DNA of 64,000 nt, taken from Paracyclopina nana. Its lineage: Eukaryota > Arthropoda > Copepoda > Cyclopoida > Cyclopettidae. Shown in pieces: positions 21,083 to 32,678 of this stretch. The notes under the pieces were generated by a model. It saw nothing but the letters and a program-made list of their open reading frames with translations, was not told the origin of the DNA and searched no databases. Within the stretch, counting starts at the first letter, position 1. Each line of letters opens with the position of its first letter. The stretch lies in NCBI GenBank assembly GCA_019096065.1, contig JAGUCH010000001.1, positions 1,736,001 through 1,800,000 on the forward strand, written 5' to 3'. The translations under genes and the position numbers were made by a program.

Positions 21083-24000
21083 TCAGTTGGCTTCAAAATA
21101 TGTGTTGGGTCCGACGTAATCGTTCTCTTTAGCCTTTTGAATGCCTTTTGCACCATGCGGTCCAGTGGAATATTTGACAACGCGCCTCACTCCAATGGGA
21201 TCAATGTAGCCGTATTCTCCAACTCTGTCGCCATTTTGGAGGACGGCTTCATGGTGGAAAGTTTTGTCAGTTTGATAATTGACAGAAGTTGAAGCTGGCT
21301 CAGCTTCTTCCTCCTCATTTCTGCTATTCGGCCTCTTTTTTCGTTTGACCACGTAGAACCTGCCCGTTGACTGAGCGTCAGCAGGGCTTCTTTGCAAAGG
21401 CACCGAGTTCCCATTACTTTGAGGCCTATATTGCAGCCTGTAGCCTTCTCCTCTGGGTTGAATATTAAACCTTCTTCTATTCGATGGCGGAAGAGACTTG
21501 ATTACAGCAGATGCTGCTGTTGTTGTTGTTTCAGGGGTCAAAAGACTCTCTTTTGTAAGACCAACTACGTCATCCACGTCGAAAATAGGAACAAAGTCAG
21601 GTGAGATTCGTCTTTCTTGCCGTTCAGAGGGCAAAGATCGGATGTCTTGATTGTTTGGCAGCTCAAAAAGAGCCTTTTTCTTCTTTTTCACCAACTTTTT
21701 CGGTGAAGGGCCTTCATCCTCAATTTTGTTGGAGCCTTCGTCTTCAATGTAGAGGTAGTTTGCATGAGCTTAGGTACATTATTCAAAAGAGTAGAATTTC
21801 AATTAAGCAGCGAAAGTTTTCGTAAAAACCCAGGCTTTCGTAAGTCGTAGGAAATATAACTACGCAGTTCCTTCATCTTTACAATATTATGCTTCCCGCG
21901 TTGCCCACATATTTTCGAACGATTGATGTGTGAAATTGGTTCTCACTCGGAAAACAGCGCACTTTCTCCCGTAACTCGATTTTTCATATTTCTCCAAAGT
22001 GTGCGAAGGGAGAAAGGAAACTTTTACGCCGAGAATTTCAAATGAAGTAAACCGAATTTGAGGGTTAAACAGAAAAACTACGCACAAACTTTGGGAGGAG
22101 AACCCACAAAAAGGATAGAGTTCATCAATTTGATTGCTAGGATACTACGAAATATATAGGTCAGCTTATAAAACAACCTAATTAGATTGTTAAACAAAGA
22201 AGGTTAGCAAGCTGCGTAGAGTCTGTCCGCCAACTGCGCTTATTTCCTGAGAAGTTCTCTATTCAGTTAGCGTTTTATGTACCCACGTTCATTAAGCAAG
22301 ATGTAAATTGCAGTTTACCCAATTAAACCTGTTTGCATCGATCAGCTTCTACAGAATTACGCCTCGTGCTGTGAAATGTCCTAAGCTCATGCTAATTACC
22401 AGGATGTTGTTCAATCTGGAAAGCCCTGTCTTTTGTGATACGGTAGCCTTGATTGTCAGCTATGTAGTCATACATCCTCATGATTCCCTCTGCATCAACC
22501 CAACCATAAGAGCCCACAACCGATCCGTCATCCAGTCGAGTTTCTTTGCGGAATTGGCCACTCCAAGTTTGGTACTTGAAAAATCTTCGATCACCTTCAT
22601 CTGTTTGGATATGATATTGGCTCGGAGTAAATTCATCGGACAATTCCAGTCCTCGCGTGGTTGTTATTGAGAGCATCAGCAAGAACGAGGTCTGAAAGTT
22701 TTCAAAGAGTCAGCAAGCAAAAGTTTGTTAATTCTGAATCGGTTATTCATCATCATGGTTTAATCAAAAATTATTTTTTGGCTGCGTGGCAAAAATGACA
22801 AAATATGCTTATGATGCATTTTTGGCCGAATTCTGAGAAAAAATTAGAACGCAGGAAGGAAGTTGGTTAACAGCCATGAAACCAAGTTTTTAAAGCCTAC
22901 TGCAAGGTTGGGCAGCTTAATTATTTTGAGCAGTAAGAAGATTGAGAAAAGAGGAACAAATGGCCATAATTGCTATTACTATTAGCTGAGACGGCTGAGC
23001 AGTACATAAGTTGCGACCATATATTTTCCATGATTTTTTTACTCTTGCTCAATTTAGAGGAGGATAATGAACATTATGCATCTGCAAGTGGATAATGGTC
23101 ATTATACCTTACTTGATCCTTGCGCCATCTATTTCATTTGAATATGATAGAAAAAAGGAAGGATCTAGCAAGATTTGAACTCGGGGCACCTGGTTGGCGT
23201 GCCGACGCTCTACCTCTGAGCCAACGAATTGCTTCATGTAACGTTAGTTAAGAGCCGGGTCTAAAGCGCTGGATGTACGTAGTCCGCTCGCTGCTCGAGG
23301 CAGTGAGTGACGTCACTGACTAACACATACATGCAGGTCTTTAGCCGGGTCAAATACAAATAGCAACTGGCGAGCGCTGCATACATGGCCGTACCGGCCG
23401 GCCAGGCGCAGTTGCAAGACGCACGGCAATAAGCGCATGTTGCAGGCTAGACCGCTGGGTCAACTTTGTTGAGCTCATGCATCTGCAATAAAGCGAGTCG
23501 CAAAATCTAAGGCATTTTTTGCAAAAAAATTGAGCCAAAATCTTTCCTAAATTCAGTTTTAGCCAATGCTTGAAATGTTGGGGTTAGCTAATTGTAATAG
23601 GATTATACACCTCTAGGCTGTCGGATAACACTCATTATTTTTTAGTGTCTCGTGCCAATCAATCGTTCGCTCCGCTCACTCGTGATCTGTCACTTGACAC
23701 TAAAAAATAATTCGTGTTATCCTCCAGCCTAGAGGTGTATAATCCTATATTTTCATCGTGCTTACGTACGACTTTTTCTCTTGTATAAGGAAAAGTCAAT
23801 CCAAACTCGTAACAACATCTATTTATACTAAGCAGTGATTTTGCGGGAAAATATTGACAGTTTCACGATGTAAACACATCCGAGGAAAATCAGGGCATTT
23901 CTTTGTAACCTTGACCTTTAGTGTGGTTTTTCGTTCACGACGCATATTTTCTTCTTCGCGGCTTTAGCTAAAAGAAGGGGATTTTTCTCGCGCACTTCAA

Positions 24001-25116
24001 ACGCTGCTGTGTAATAATTGGCAGTTCTATATTTCTGCAACAGGTTAACAAGTGAGTAAAACAGGTGGCATTTCAGCTTTATAATTCTGCCATGGCCTTG
24101 AACATCTTCTTTGCAAGAAGATCTAGTTGCACGATATCTGAATGGATTACCTCAACAACTACAACTGCATTAAAGGACCACAACTCATGTGCCAAGTGCC
24201 TGAATTAAGGTGATAAATCTTGCTGAAAGAATGGCCTTTTCACATCATCTTTTGCGTTTTATTAAAAGCCCAAAAATAATCGGAGGTTGGGTTGACAAAA
24301 GTCATGAAAAGTTCCGACTGCACTCAACAAATATTGCAGAGAAAATAAACAAAAAGTACAATTGTAGGTGTGAATTAAAGAGCTCATTGTTCCGTATTCA
24401 TCTCGCTAAAAGCTTCCTTAAAGAAACAGCAATTTCGAGGTCACGAACCCTTCTCACGTTGTAACAAATGGTAGCGACCTTAAAAGAGACGCTGCAACGC
24501 GAAGGGGACGAATCTGCCAAAAGGAGGAAGGCTCAATAATTCGTGCAATTTCCGTAGTCTCAATTGTTGTATATAACTGCCAAAAATTGGATCAATCCAG
24601 ATTCTGTCATCTGGCTTTGAAGCGTCGTAGTTTTCCCAATTATAAATGTCATGTCAAAAAAGAAGAAGAAGAAAAAGAAAAAAAAACCCAGCTTTTTATG
24701 GGTTTTCCACAAAATGCAGCAAAGGTACATATCTCCCAGTTTATAATAAAGTTTCTCAAGAAAACGCCCATGCTCGAAAAAGTAAGAGAAAAAACTCATG
24801 CAGGAAGATACGGTGATGATGTGAAAACCGTTTCAATTACCACTACTTGATCATCTAGCTACGCACGAGACCCTGAATAAATTCATCACGAAATGTTTAT
24901 CATCCTGTAATAATGGCACATATGAAAAGAGGCCATGATATCATTTTTTCGCATTGAGCCACGCAAAATTCCAATCCGGATCATGATCTTGAATTTAAAC
25001 CTAGGCTAATCACTCACACGACCTTAAAGTGTATTTGTTACATTTAGTGAAGGAAAAATGTTAGATATGAAAGTATTTTAAGCTATTTTTCAGTCACTCA
25101 CCAAAATGGACCTCAT
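21083..25116 (-). CDS. Two-domain RR cuticle protein
   Basis: Cuticular chitin-binding protein. Exons 25116-25102 (MRSIL), 22691-22400 and 21768-21083 join in phase; the junction completes the signal peptide MRSILTSFLLMLSITTTRG. The first RR-like core is FFKYQTWSGQFRKETR plus GSYGWVDAEGIMRMYDYIADNQGYRI. The third exon has a long basic and Pro/Ser linker (KKLVKKKKK near its start). A second, diverged RR-like core follows, HHEAVLQNGDRVGEYGYIDP, ending in YFEAN. Two such cores in one protein are uncommon. The 2.4-kb first intron holds a hairpin MITE and a tRNA-like sequence. The tiny first exon carrying only the start of the signal peptide is typical of arthropod cuticle genes. Confidence 0.8.
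23160..23226 (-). repeat. tRNA-derived sequence (SINE or tRNA pseudogene)
   Basis: On the minus strand an A-box-like TGGCTCAGAGGTAGAGC is followed by a B-box-like GAGTTCAAATC at tRNA spacing. The arms are imperfect and the T stem does not pair well, so this is more likely a tRNA-derived SINE than a functional tRNA. It lies in the first intron of the cuticle gene. Confidence 0.45.
23598..23747. repeat. Hairpin MITE / foldback element
   Basis: Near-perfect inverted arms: AGGATTATACACCTCTAGGCTG...GATAACAC...ATTATTTTTTAGTGT on the left, and ACACTAAAAAATAAT...GTGTTATCC...CAGCCTAGAGGTGTATAATCCT on the right. About 50 bases separate the arms. No coding capacity. Confidence 0.8.
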
Positions 25117-27324
25117 CTTGCTCCGTGTTGATTGCAACACAGCCACAGATGCACTAACTGGATTGATATTGTCTTTGTTGCTGCCTTTTTTGACCACCTA
25201 CGCAAATTGCCTCATCAGGATCGCGTAATAGCCAATGACCAAGAAGGATTTTGGGGGCAACATATGGAGTACGCGCGAGCTCCTACCGAAACCAAAAATC
25301 CAACTGCTTCTTCACCTTCAAATGCAAACTTCAACGCGCGCCATAAAGCACGCAAGTCATCATTGCGGCAAGAAGACTTTTTCCATGCCAAATTATGTAT
25401 TTAACGAAGGCACCAAAAACCCTCAAAAAATTCCCGTTGGCCAAATTCATATAAACTCCATCAATTTTTCAGTTTCTTTAATAATTAAAAATTAATGTTA
25501 TGAGATACTCAAGGGCTTTTAATTATGCACGGTTGCCCTTTTATTGATCTTTTGTCGAAATCCTTTGGAGCCTGCGATGTGATGCAATTTCCGGATTTAG
25601 TATTTGGTTCCAATTTGGGTAAAAAAAATGCTTTTTCCTTGTCCAAAAATAGCTTTTGTGGCTTTTACGCGGATTTCTTAAAGTTGGTTTGATTCCTTGT
25701 TAGGAATCAAAATTGTATAAATGCACGAAACTCCTACATACATGAGGTATTTTTGTCCTAGAGACACATTAATTTTGATTTAATAAAAAATGCAACAATT
25801 CAAATTCTATTTTAGCTGGGTGGTATAGTTAGTATATCAGGTATAACTTTCATCAATTTCAAAGTCATAAAAGGGAATGTGAATTTTAACAAGGATATTT
25901 TGGATCTCAGCTTTTAAAGCTGAAAAAAGTCTATTTTAAGGAATTAATTGAATAGACGAGCCATGGTTACCGCAATGTTCAAATTTTCCTTCATGTTTGC
26001 CATGGAAACTTGTATTCTAGTACGGAATGCGCCATTTCGTCGCATACAAAAAACCCCAAAGATTTTCAGCTCGGATTATCACAAGCTCTCAAAAGCAGGA
26101 AGAACATAAAAAATCCCACCATTTTAGTAGCTTCACTTCTTCATAATAAATGTGAAGTTATCAAGCAGATATTGTATATCCTGTAAGATTGTCAATAATG
26201 CCTTGAAATTCTCGAATTATGCACTTGAATCTTCCGGATCCGATGCTGAAATATTCTAGATTGTCATGCCCAATTTGTTTGCATTTTTCACTGAGCTTCC
26301 TGACATTTTTTGGCTATCAGTTCTTGGTCCATCTTGATAGCGACTACTCTGGTTTTTGGGTGGATATGGAGGTGGCAGTGGACACTTTTAAAACGTTAAA
26401 TGAACCTATTGCTATGTTTACTTTTAAAGGAGCACATTTACTTTGCTTAGTCCACTCTCTTTAAATCTTTGAGCCATTTTTAATGCCTACAAAGTCTCTG
26501 GGCCTTTTGTGCTTCAATGGAGTTTGGTTAATAAAATGCATCATTTCAAGTCCTACGCAACTGGAGTCGTTAATTTTAGCCCATCTTGTAGGCCCATCCC
26601 CTCAGCTGAAAAATGCCAGACTTGACCAAACAGGTGTGCAGTTTGACGAGCAGTAAACGCCTAAAATGCTCCCCTCTCTCAAAAATTAACAAGCATCAAA
26701 GCACAAAGAAACACAATTTGGCATATTACCATGAAATTGTGCTTCAACAAAGAAGCTTAAAATAGCAAAATATTCTTGCTCGCTTTTTTGTATTTTTTTC
26801 AAAGTGTGGCATGGGAAAGAATAAAAAACGATGAAACTCTTGGATTGTTTTGTTCTTTTTTTTCAATGTCATCACTTGAGAACATCTTGCTGGATGAGTT
26901 TCTCAATGATGAGTATCAGAGTGTAAAACGTGCTTTTGGTATGTCAGCATATGACACAGGACATTAATAAAGTAAAGAAAAGTTTTTCTTACAGACTCGA
27001 TAGCGGGCTTTAAAAGGTTTGCTGATTTTGAATTTAAACTTACATGAAAGAAAATCAAAATAAGGTATTTTAAAGCAGGAAATGACAGTTCTTGAATTTT
27101 GGAGCAAAAGGTAAATGAATGCTTATGGCTCTTTGTAATTTCCTGTATGAGGCTTAAAATTTGGCTAATTTCCTCATAAGCTTTTTAGGGTATGATCTAG
27201 ACCTTTATATTTAGAATGCACATTGGAAAAATCCAGTTTTTATTACATTGCATTGATGTCGTTTGTTAACAAGCAATTAGTTGAAGATTTCCATTTCAAT
27301 TGTGGTGATTACGATGAGAATATT
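25117..27324. other. Intergenic, no supported gene
   Basis: AT-rich sequence between the cuticle gene start and the 7TM pair. Short open frames (for example near 26219 and 26776) have no domain, splice support or signal peptide that I can defend. Confidence 0.4.
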
Positions 27325-28158
27325 TTACCATTGAATACTCGGCCTTTTGAATGCGAGTTTGTAGTAAGCATGCAATTTGGGTGAAAAAGCAAGGATTGAG
27401 CCAGGGAAAATGCAGCTTACATACAAATGCCATAGCAAGAAAAAGTCATAGCAAGCCATGCCAGCAAACAGCATCAGAAACGAAAATGCTAATGAAACAT
27501 AGACTGATTCAGTGTTCATCAATTCGTGAGAAGTATTCATTCGGTTGCCTATTACATATCTCCTCATGACCCATAACCTAAGTGCAGCCAAGATAACAGC
27601 GTGTACAACTCCAATACCCAGAGCTATCGCCATATTCGACTTGGTTGTGATGCTGATGCAGTCAGACTTCAAATAGTAGTAGTAAGACATGGGATATTTG
27701 CCTGAAGCTACAAAGACCAACAAAGATAAGGAAGATAGTGAGAAAATGGTCACATTAAGCCTGAATACAATGAGATTATCAGGAGTATCATTGATATATT
27801 GAGACCAAATGACCAAAACTGTCCTCATGACTCCATTTGCCAAATTGTTTATGTAATAGCCTGTCAGGCTGTATTGGGCAATTATGCCAAAAATGGCGGC
27901 TTGTATAGGACTGCTGGTTAAAGTCAACTCATTGAAGAGGAGGAGAAAATGGTTGAGAGATATGATGACAACCATGACATTAAAAAAGCTGGCTTGAAAA
28001 GCATCCAAAAGAGTTTGTTGGCCTAATGGCTTTGCTAAAAGGTATTTTCTTAGGAGGATACAGGCAGCAATTCCAAATGGAGAAGCCAGCCAAATCAAAA
28101 CTAAATACCAGGTCCTGAAGTCGGAATTAAACTCAAATCCCAAATTGGGGAAAGTCAT
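27325..28158 (-). CDS. Orphan seven-transmembrane protein, copy 1
   Basis: Single-exon 277-residue protein with seven hydrophobic segments (about residues 17-37, 57-75, 85-104, 130-150, 175-197, 217-240, 243-262). The first loop carries the motif LLRKYLLAKPLGQQTLLD. It is paralogous to the next gene at 28292-29143: same length, same KPLGQQ(T/S)LLD loop, a shared GKYPM/DKYPM block and a LK(S/A)DC block. I know similar intronless 7TM families from copepod genomes but cannot name a ligand. A chemoreceptor or peptide GPCR role is possible. Typical class A motifs (DRY, NPxxY) are absent. Confidence 0.72.
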   Translation of the reverse strand: MTFPNLGFEFNSDFRTWYLVLIWLASPFGIAACILLRKYLLAKPLGQQTLLDAFQASFFNVMVVIISLNHFLLLFNELTLTSSPIQAAIFGIIAQYSLTGYYINNLANGVMRTVLVIWSQYINDTPDNLIVFRLNVTIFSLSSLSLLVFVASGKYPMSYYYYLKSDCISITTKSNMAIALGIGVVHAVILAALRLWVMRRYVIGNRMNTSHELMNTESVYVSLAFSFLMLFAGMACYDFFLLWHLYVSCIFPGSILAFSPKLHAYYKLAFKRPSIQW

Positions 28159-28291
28159 GCTGCTTTGGTATAACTTTGGTAACTATGGGAGAGTATTCAT
28201 GGAGCGCAAAAATTGCTCTTAGTTAGCAATTGAGAAGGGTCATAGATGGCGCTCTTTTATTAAATACAGTTAACAATACATTCCAAATTAT

Positions 28292-29143
28292 TTATCTTAA
28301 TGAGAAGCCCGTGAATCTTGAAGCCAGGAATGATCTGAATTTCTTGCAGAATACCACAATAGAAATGGGACACAAGACACAAATATAGAAGTGTAGGGAT
28401 AGCAAAAGGTCGAAGCACAGCTTGCTCAAGGCTAGCATTGAAAAGCCAAAGGCTACAGTGACATAAACTGTCGCAGTTGTAATCAGCTCATTAGAAGATG
28501 AGGTGAGTTCTTGGTCAGAATCAATGTATTTCCTCTTTATCCAATTACGTAAGCTGAGTAAGACGATAGATTCGATCACACCCATTCCCAGAACAGCATT
28601 CAAATTCGACTCATTTTGAAAAGTCAAGCAGTCAGCCTTCAAAAAGTAGAAGTATGCCATAGGGTATTTGTCTGTTAGGATAAATATGGTTGTGGTCCAA
28701 GTTAACATTGCCAAAATCAAAGCATGAATCCTTTTTAAAATTGACGAGTCAGGAATATTCTCAAAAATTTGCGGTTTGATAACCAGAGCTGATCTAGTTA
28801 GCCCATTAGCCAAGTTAAGCATGAAGTAGCCAGCAATGCTGTTTTGACTAATTAGTCCCATTACGAAAGCAGTTGAAGGGCAAATTGAGGCCACCATTTC
28901 TTGATAAAAGAGTAAAAAGTGATTTATAAGTATGATGCAACTCGTAAGTTTGAAGTAGCTTGCTTGCACTACGTCAAGCAAACTTTGCTGTCCAAGGGGC
29001 TTTCGTTGAAGGTATTGTCTCAGAAGAAAATTCACTGGGATTCCAAATAGGGTTGAAATACAGAGCACGATTAAGTACCAATACCGAATCTTGTGATTGA
29101 ATTCCAATGGGAGACATTCACTTTTTGTGATTTCACTATCCAT
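28292..29143 (-). CDS. Orphan seven-transmembrane protein, copy 2
   Basis: Single-exon 283-residue paralogue of the gene 134 bp downstream. Shared blocks are LRQYLQRKPLGQQSLLD in the first intracellular loop, 'GYFMLNLANGLTRSALVI', 'DKYPMAYFYFLKADC' and 'NLNAVLGMGVIES'. The two copies are in tandem on one strand and clearly diverged, so the duplication is not recent. No signal peptide; N-terminal Met followed by an acidic stretch. Function unknown. Confidence 0.72.
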   Translation of the reverse strand: MDSEITKSECLPLEFNHKIRYWYLIVLCISTLFGIPVNFLLRQYLQRKPLGQQSLLDVVQASYFKLTSCIILINHFLLFYQEMVASICPSTAFVMGLISQNSIAGYFMLNLANGLTRSALVIKPQIFENIPDSSILKRIHALILAMLTWTTTIFILTDKYPMAYFYFLKADCLTFQNESNLNAVLGMGVIESIVLLSLRNWIKRKYIDSDQELTSSSNELITTATVYVTVAFGFSMLALSKLCFDLLLSLHFYICVLCPISIVVFCKKFRSFLASRFTGFSLR

Positions 29144-29401
29144 GATAATTAATGCTTATAAAACTTCTAATGAGGTTGAGTATGGTGTACGGTTTTGTGA
29201 TGCCCAACAGATTGGAGGATTACTTTGCAAATGACAATCCTTTTTGAGCTTGGTATTAAGCAGCTTTTCAGGTTTCATAAGGTCTCTTTAAAGCCCACTC
29301 GATCCTTGCTCTCAAGCAAGAAAAAAATTCTCCTAGTTCTAAAGCATTTATTTATATTTTTCGATTATGGTGAAGATATCAAAATAATTGATCAACCAAG
29401 A

Positions 29402-32068
29402 TTAAGGTTGACTAAAAAGGTTGGCAAGCTCACGCTGATATTTCTTGACAATGAACCTCCTGCAAAGCTTGAAGGAAGCTGTCACTAAGCCTGTATCAGG
29501 AGTCCACTCGTCCAAGGTGAGCAAAATTTTTTTGGGGCACTCAATCTTTTCCAGGCCCATTTTAGCTCCATATCTAGCCAAGCTTTCTACGATCTGGGCA
29601 ATGACAACTTCTTGCTTGATTGCTTCAGCAGCTTTCATGTTTGAAATGGTGGACAGCTCTGAGATTGAAGGAATGACAATGGCCACGCAGTAGTCTTGGT
29701 AAGAGTCTGCATAAATGCAAATGTTTTCGACGAGAGCATGAGTTTTGAGCACTGACTCGATTTTTCCATAAGAAATGAATTCTCCGTGCTGAAGTTTCAC
29801 AAGATCCTTCTTTCGATCAACAATCCTATGATAAATCAATTATATTTTTGCTATAACTATCAAAAGTTTGACCTAGCAAGAAATGCCCTATTAAACAAGT
29901 ATCTGTTCACTCAATAAGGTGATGCTGATAGTAAACAAATTGTTACAAAGCTACCAGATCTGAATTGTCAACTAATTAAAAATAGTGACTCTTTCTTGAA
30001 ACAGTTGGTGATTTTCGAACAAATCAAAACGAGCAAATCACTCAGTTTTATCAAAGTAGGACATGAGCCAATTGAATTTCAATTTCATTACCTAACGACT
30101 CCATCTGACTCAACTTGTCCAATATCTCCAGTTCTGAACCAGCGAATGCCATCTTCATCGTAAAAATCCTCTTGGGTCTTTTCCTCATTCAAAAAGTATC
30201 CCAATGCAATGGTTCTAAAGAGTCAAAAGTGAGCAACCAAAGTTTAAAAAATAGATATTCCAAACCTTCCTCCCACGTGAATTTCTCCTCTTGGATAAGG
30301 GTAATCAGTAATGAGGTAATTTCCTTCATCCCAATTCACCAACTTAATTTGGCAGTTCATGGCTGGATCACCAACCCTGCCAGTTGATCTGTCAAATTGC
30401 CTGCAATAGGTAATCATTTTTACATAGTGGAATAACTTAAAAAATGCAATATTACGAGGCTCCTGTGGCACAAGCAGTGGTCTCAGTGAGGCCATAGCCA
30501 GGCATGAATTGAGCACTGAGACAGGTTCTGGTCAGGGAATGAGTGTCTGGAGACAAAGGAGCACCACCTAGTCCCATGAGCCGTAAGTGACCTCCAAGGA
30601 TGTTTCTGATCTTCTTGAACAAGGTATTGTTCAAGATGGGAGTGTCAAATCCTCTGTCCTCCCATTTGGTCTTGTACTGGACAAAGTAGTTGAAGAGCTC
30701 TTCAGTCACTGCTCCTTTTGAGTGGATTGTATCAACAATGTTCTTGTAGATCCTTTCCATGATCAAAGGCACAGCACACATGAATGTAGGCTTGAACAGG
30801 GATGCATCTCCTTTGGTACCAGTCTTGATTTTGGTGCTTTTATCAGTGAGAGTATGAGCAGAGCTGAAAAATCAGTCAATGCAAGATTCAATTTCTTAAT
30901 ATTTTCCAATTATTACCTGTATCCAATTTCCATGCCAAGCATAAGACAACTTGTCTCCACCATCAGCTCAAAAATGTGGGATAGGGGAAGGTAGGCTAAA
31001 TACCTATCCTGACAGTGGTAATCTGCAGTACTGACAAAATTGGCAATAGAGGCCACCATATTGTCATGACTGATTAAAACTCCCTTGGGAGTTCCAGTGG
31101 AGCCACTGGTGTACATGATGATGGCACAGTCATTTGGCTTAGGTGGACTAGGAGGTGGAACATTGCCATACTTGAGAGTCAGCAATTCCTTGTAGCCAAA
31201 AACATTGATTGAAGGCTTGACCTTCTTGACCAAGTCCACTGACTGCAGCTGGCCATCAACAGGTGATTCAAAAGCCACCAGAGTGTGCACTGAGGGACAT
31301 TTCTCCAGGACTTGGCTCACTTTGGGCAAAGTTTCTTCAGAGCAGACCAAGAACTCCACCTGAGTCTCATTCAATACATGAGTGATGCCTTCATTTCCCA
31401 GATTGGCATATATTGTCACAATTGAAATGTTGTTCTTGAAGCATGCAAAAGCTGTCAAGATCCACTCAGCCCTTGTCTCAGCAAAAATGGCAATTTTATC
31501 CTTGGATCTGAGTCCAAGATGCCTTAGAGCCTTGCTTATTATGGTGGCCTCATAGCCAACATCTTCAAAGCTCCTGAATTTGTAGTCTCCCAGCTCCAGT
31601 TTTCTGAATGAAAACAAGGCAATATTATTTGATTAGACTTTTTTTTAATATAATATTTGCTTACTGCAGAGATTTTCCATTTGGCAACAGTTCCACATCT
31701 TGGCCAATCACTTGACGAGTTCCAAGGCAGTTTCTCTTGCCTCGAGACTTTGAAACCTTTAAAAAAGAATAAGTAAGTAAAAGTTAAAACATGGCAATAG
31801 CGGTTACAAAGTCAATGATCTTGTCCATGGTATCCAAGCCATTCCTCTTCATGGTAATTCCAACCTCCCTGTGAGTCTTGAGGCTATGGAATATAATGCA
31901 ATTTGGCCTGTTTTCTCTTCTTGCATGAACTTCCTTGTGATATTGGAGCTGCTTCCATGGCTTGTAGTAAATGAAGTAAATTGGATACGTGACAAAATCG
32001 TAAATAGCAACCACAATTTGGATCAATGCTAGCAAAATTTGCAGCAGGAGAAACTGCAGTTTTTCCAT
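29402..32068 (-). CDS. Long-chain acyl-CoA synthetase, ACSL3/4-like
   Basis: Activates long-chain fatty acids to acyl-CoA using ATP, at ER or lipid-droplet membranes. Seven exons join in phase: 32068-31808, 31756-31665, 31603-30917, 30863-30456, 30400-30266, 30214-30092 and 29825-29402, about 709 residues, the usual family length. An N-terminal membrane anchor ([20 protein letters not shown]) is followed by the AMP-binding P-loop [14 protein letters not shown] in exon 3. Then come the adenylate motif GYGLTET in exon 4, the RTGD motif (WFRTGDIG) in exon 6 and the [13 protein letters not shown] fatty-acyl signature in exon 7. The N-terminal anchor and the [10 protein letters not shown] sequence favour the ACSL3/ACSL4 branch. 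All catalytic motifs are present and no break is seen. Confidence 0.93.
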
Positions 32069-32299
32069 GGTCAGCTTCTTTGAAGGTCAAAGAGCAGCTA
32101 AAAGAGGAGTGGAATGAAAACAAAGAAAATCCAGTTGAGTGAGACTGGATCACATGTTGAGATCCTGATCACGTCTAGCTGCTTTTGTGAAAATTCATGT
32201 TATGCTATGAAAAAACAGCATCACGTGATTTGAAGCAAACTTCCGAAATAATTATTAAGCTACATCAATCTTGCTTAAAATAGAGCAGGAAATAATGAG

Positions 32300-32576
32300 T
32301 CGCAACACTCCACTGGACTAGGCTGGTCAGCTTAGTCGTTTTTAGACGAGCAATGGTTCATATCCATAACTTGATGATCATTTTCCATAAGGAATAAGAA
32401 CATGGGTCTGTATCCTTTCTCATGTGGTTGTCAGACTTGGCAGTTTCAAAGTCTTCAAGTTTGTGGGCATCATCCTTGCGACATTACTGTAGGCAAGGTT
32501 CATAAATCTGTATTGTAGGATCGAGTCTGGTGGTGGCCAATGGACATGACTTAGGATGAGGCTGCAAGCAATTCAC
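32300..32576 (-). pseudogene. Decayed partial copy of the WDTC1 last exon
   Basis: This stretch aligns throughout with 32690-32963, the 3' part of the WDTC1 last exon, at an offset of about 386-387 bp. Shared blocks are GGCTGGTCAGCTT, ATGGTTCATATCC, GGATGAGGCTGCAAGCAATTCAC and others. Substitutions and small indels break the frame. It is a tandem partial duplication left behind just downstream of the gene. Confidence 0.8.
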
Positions 32577-32678
32577 AAAATTTGTTATGAAATTGATTAG
32601 AAGCAATTTTTTAAGAATGGTAATTTATAACTAGGTAATTATTCTATAATAATCATGTTTAAGATAGCATTTGACATA

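Noticed and set aside
23160..23226. Functional tRNA gene
   Set aside because: A and B boxes are recognisable but the T stem and anticodon stem do not pair properly.
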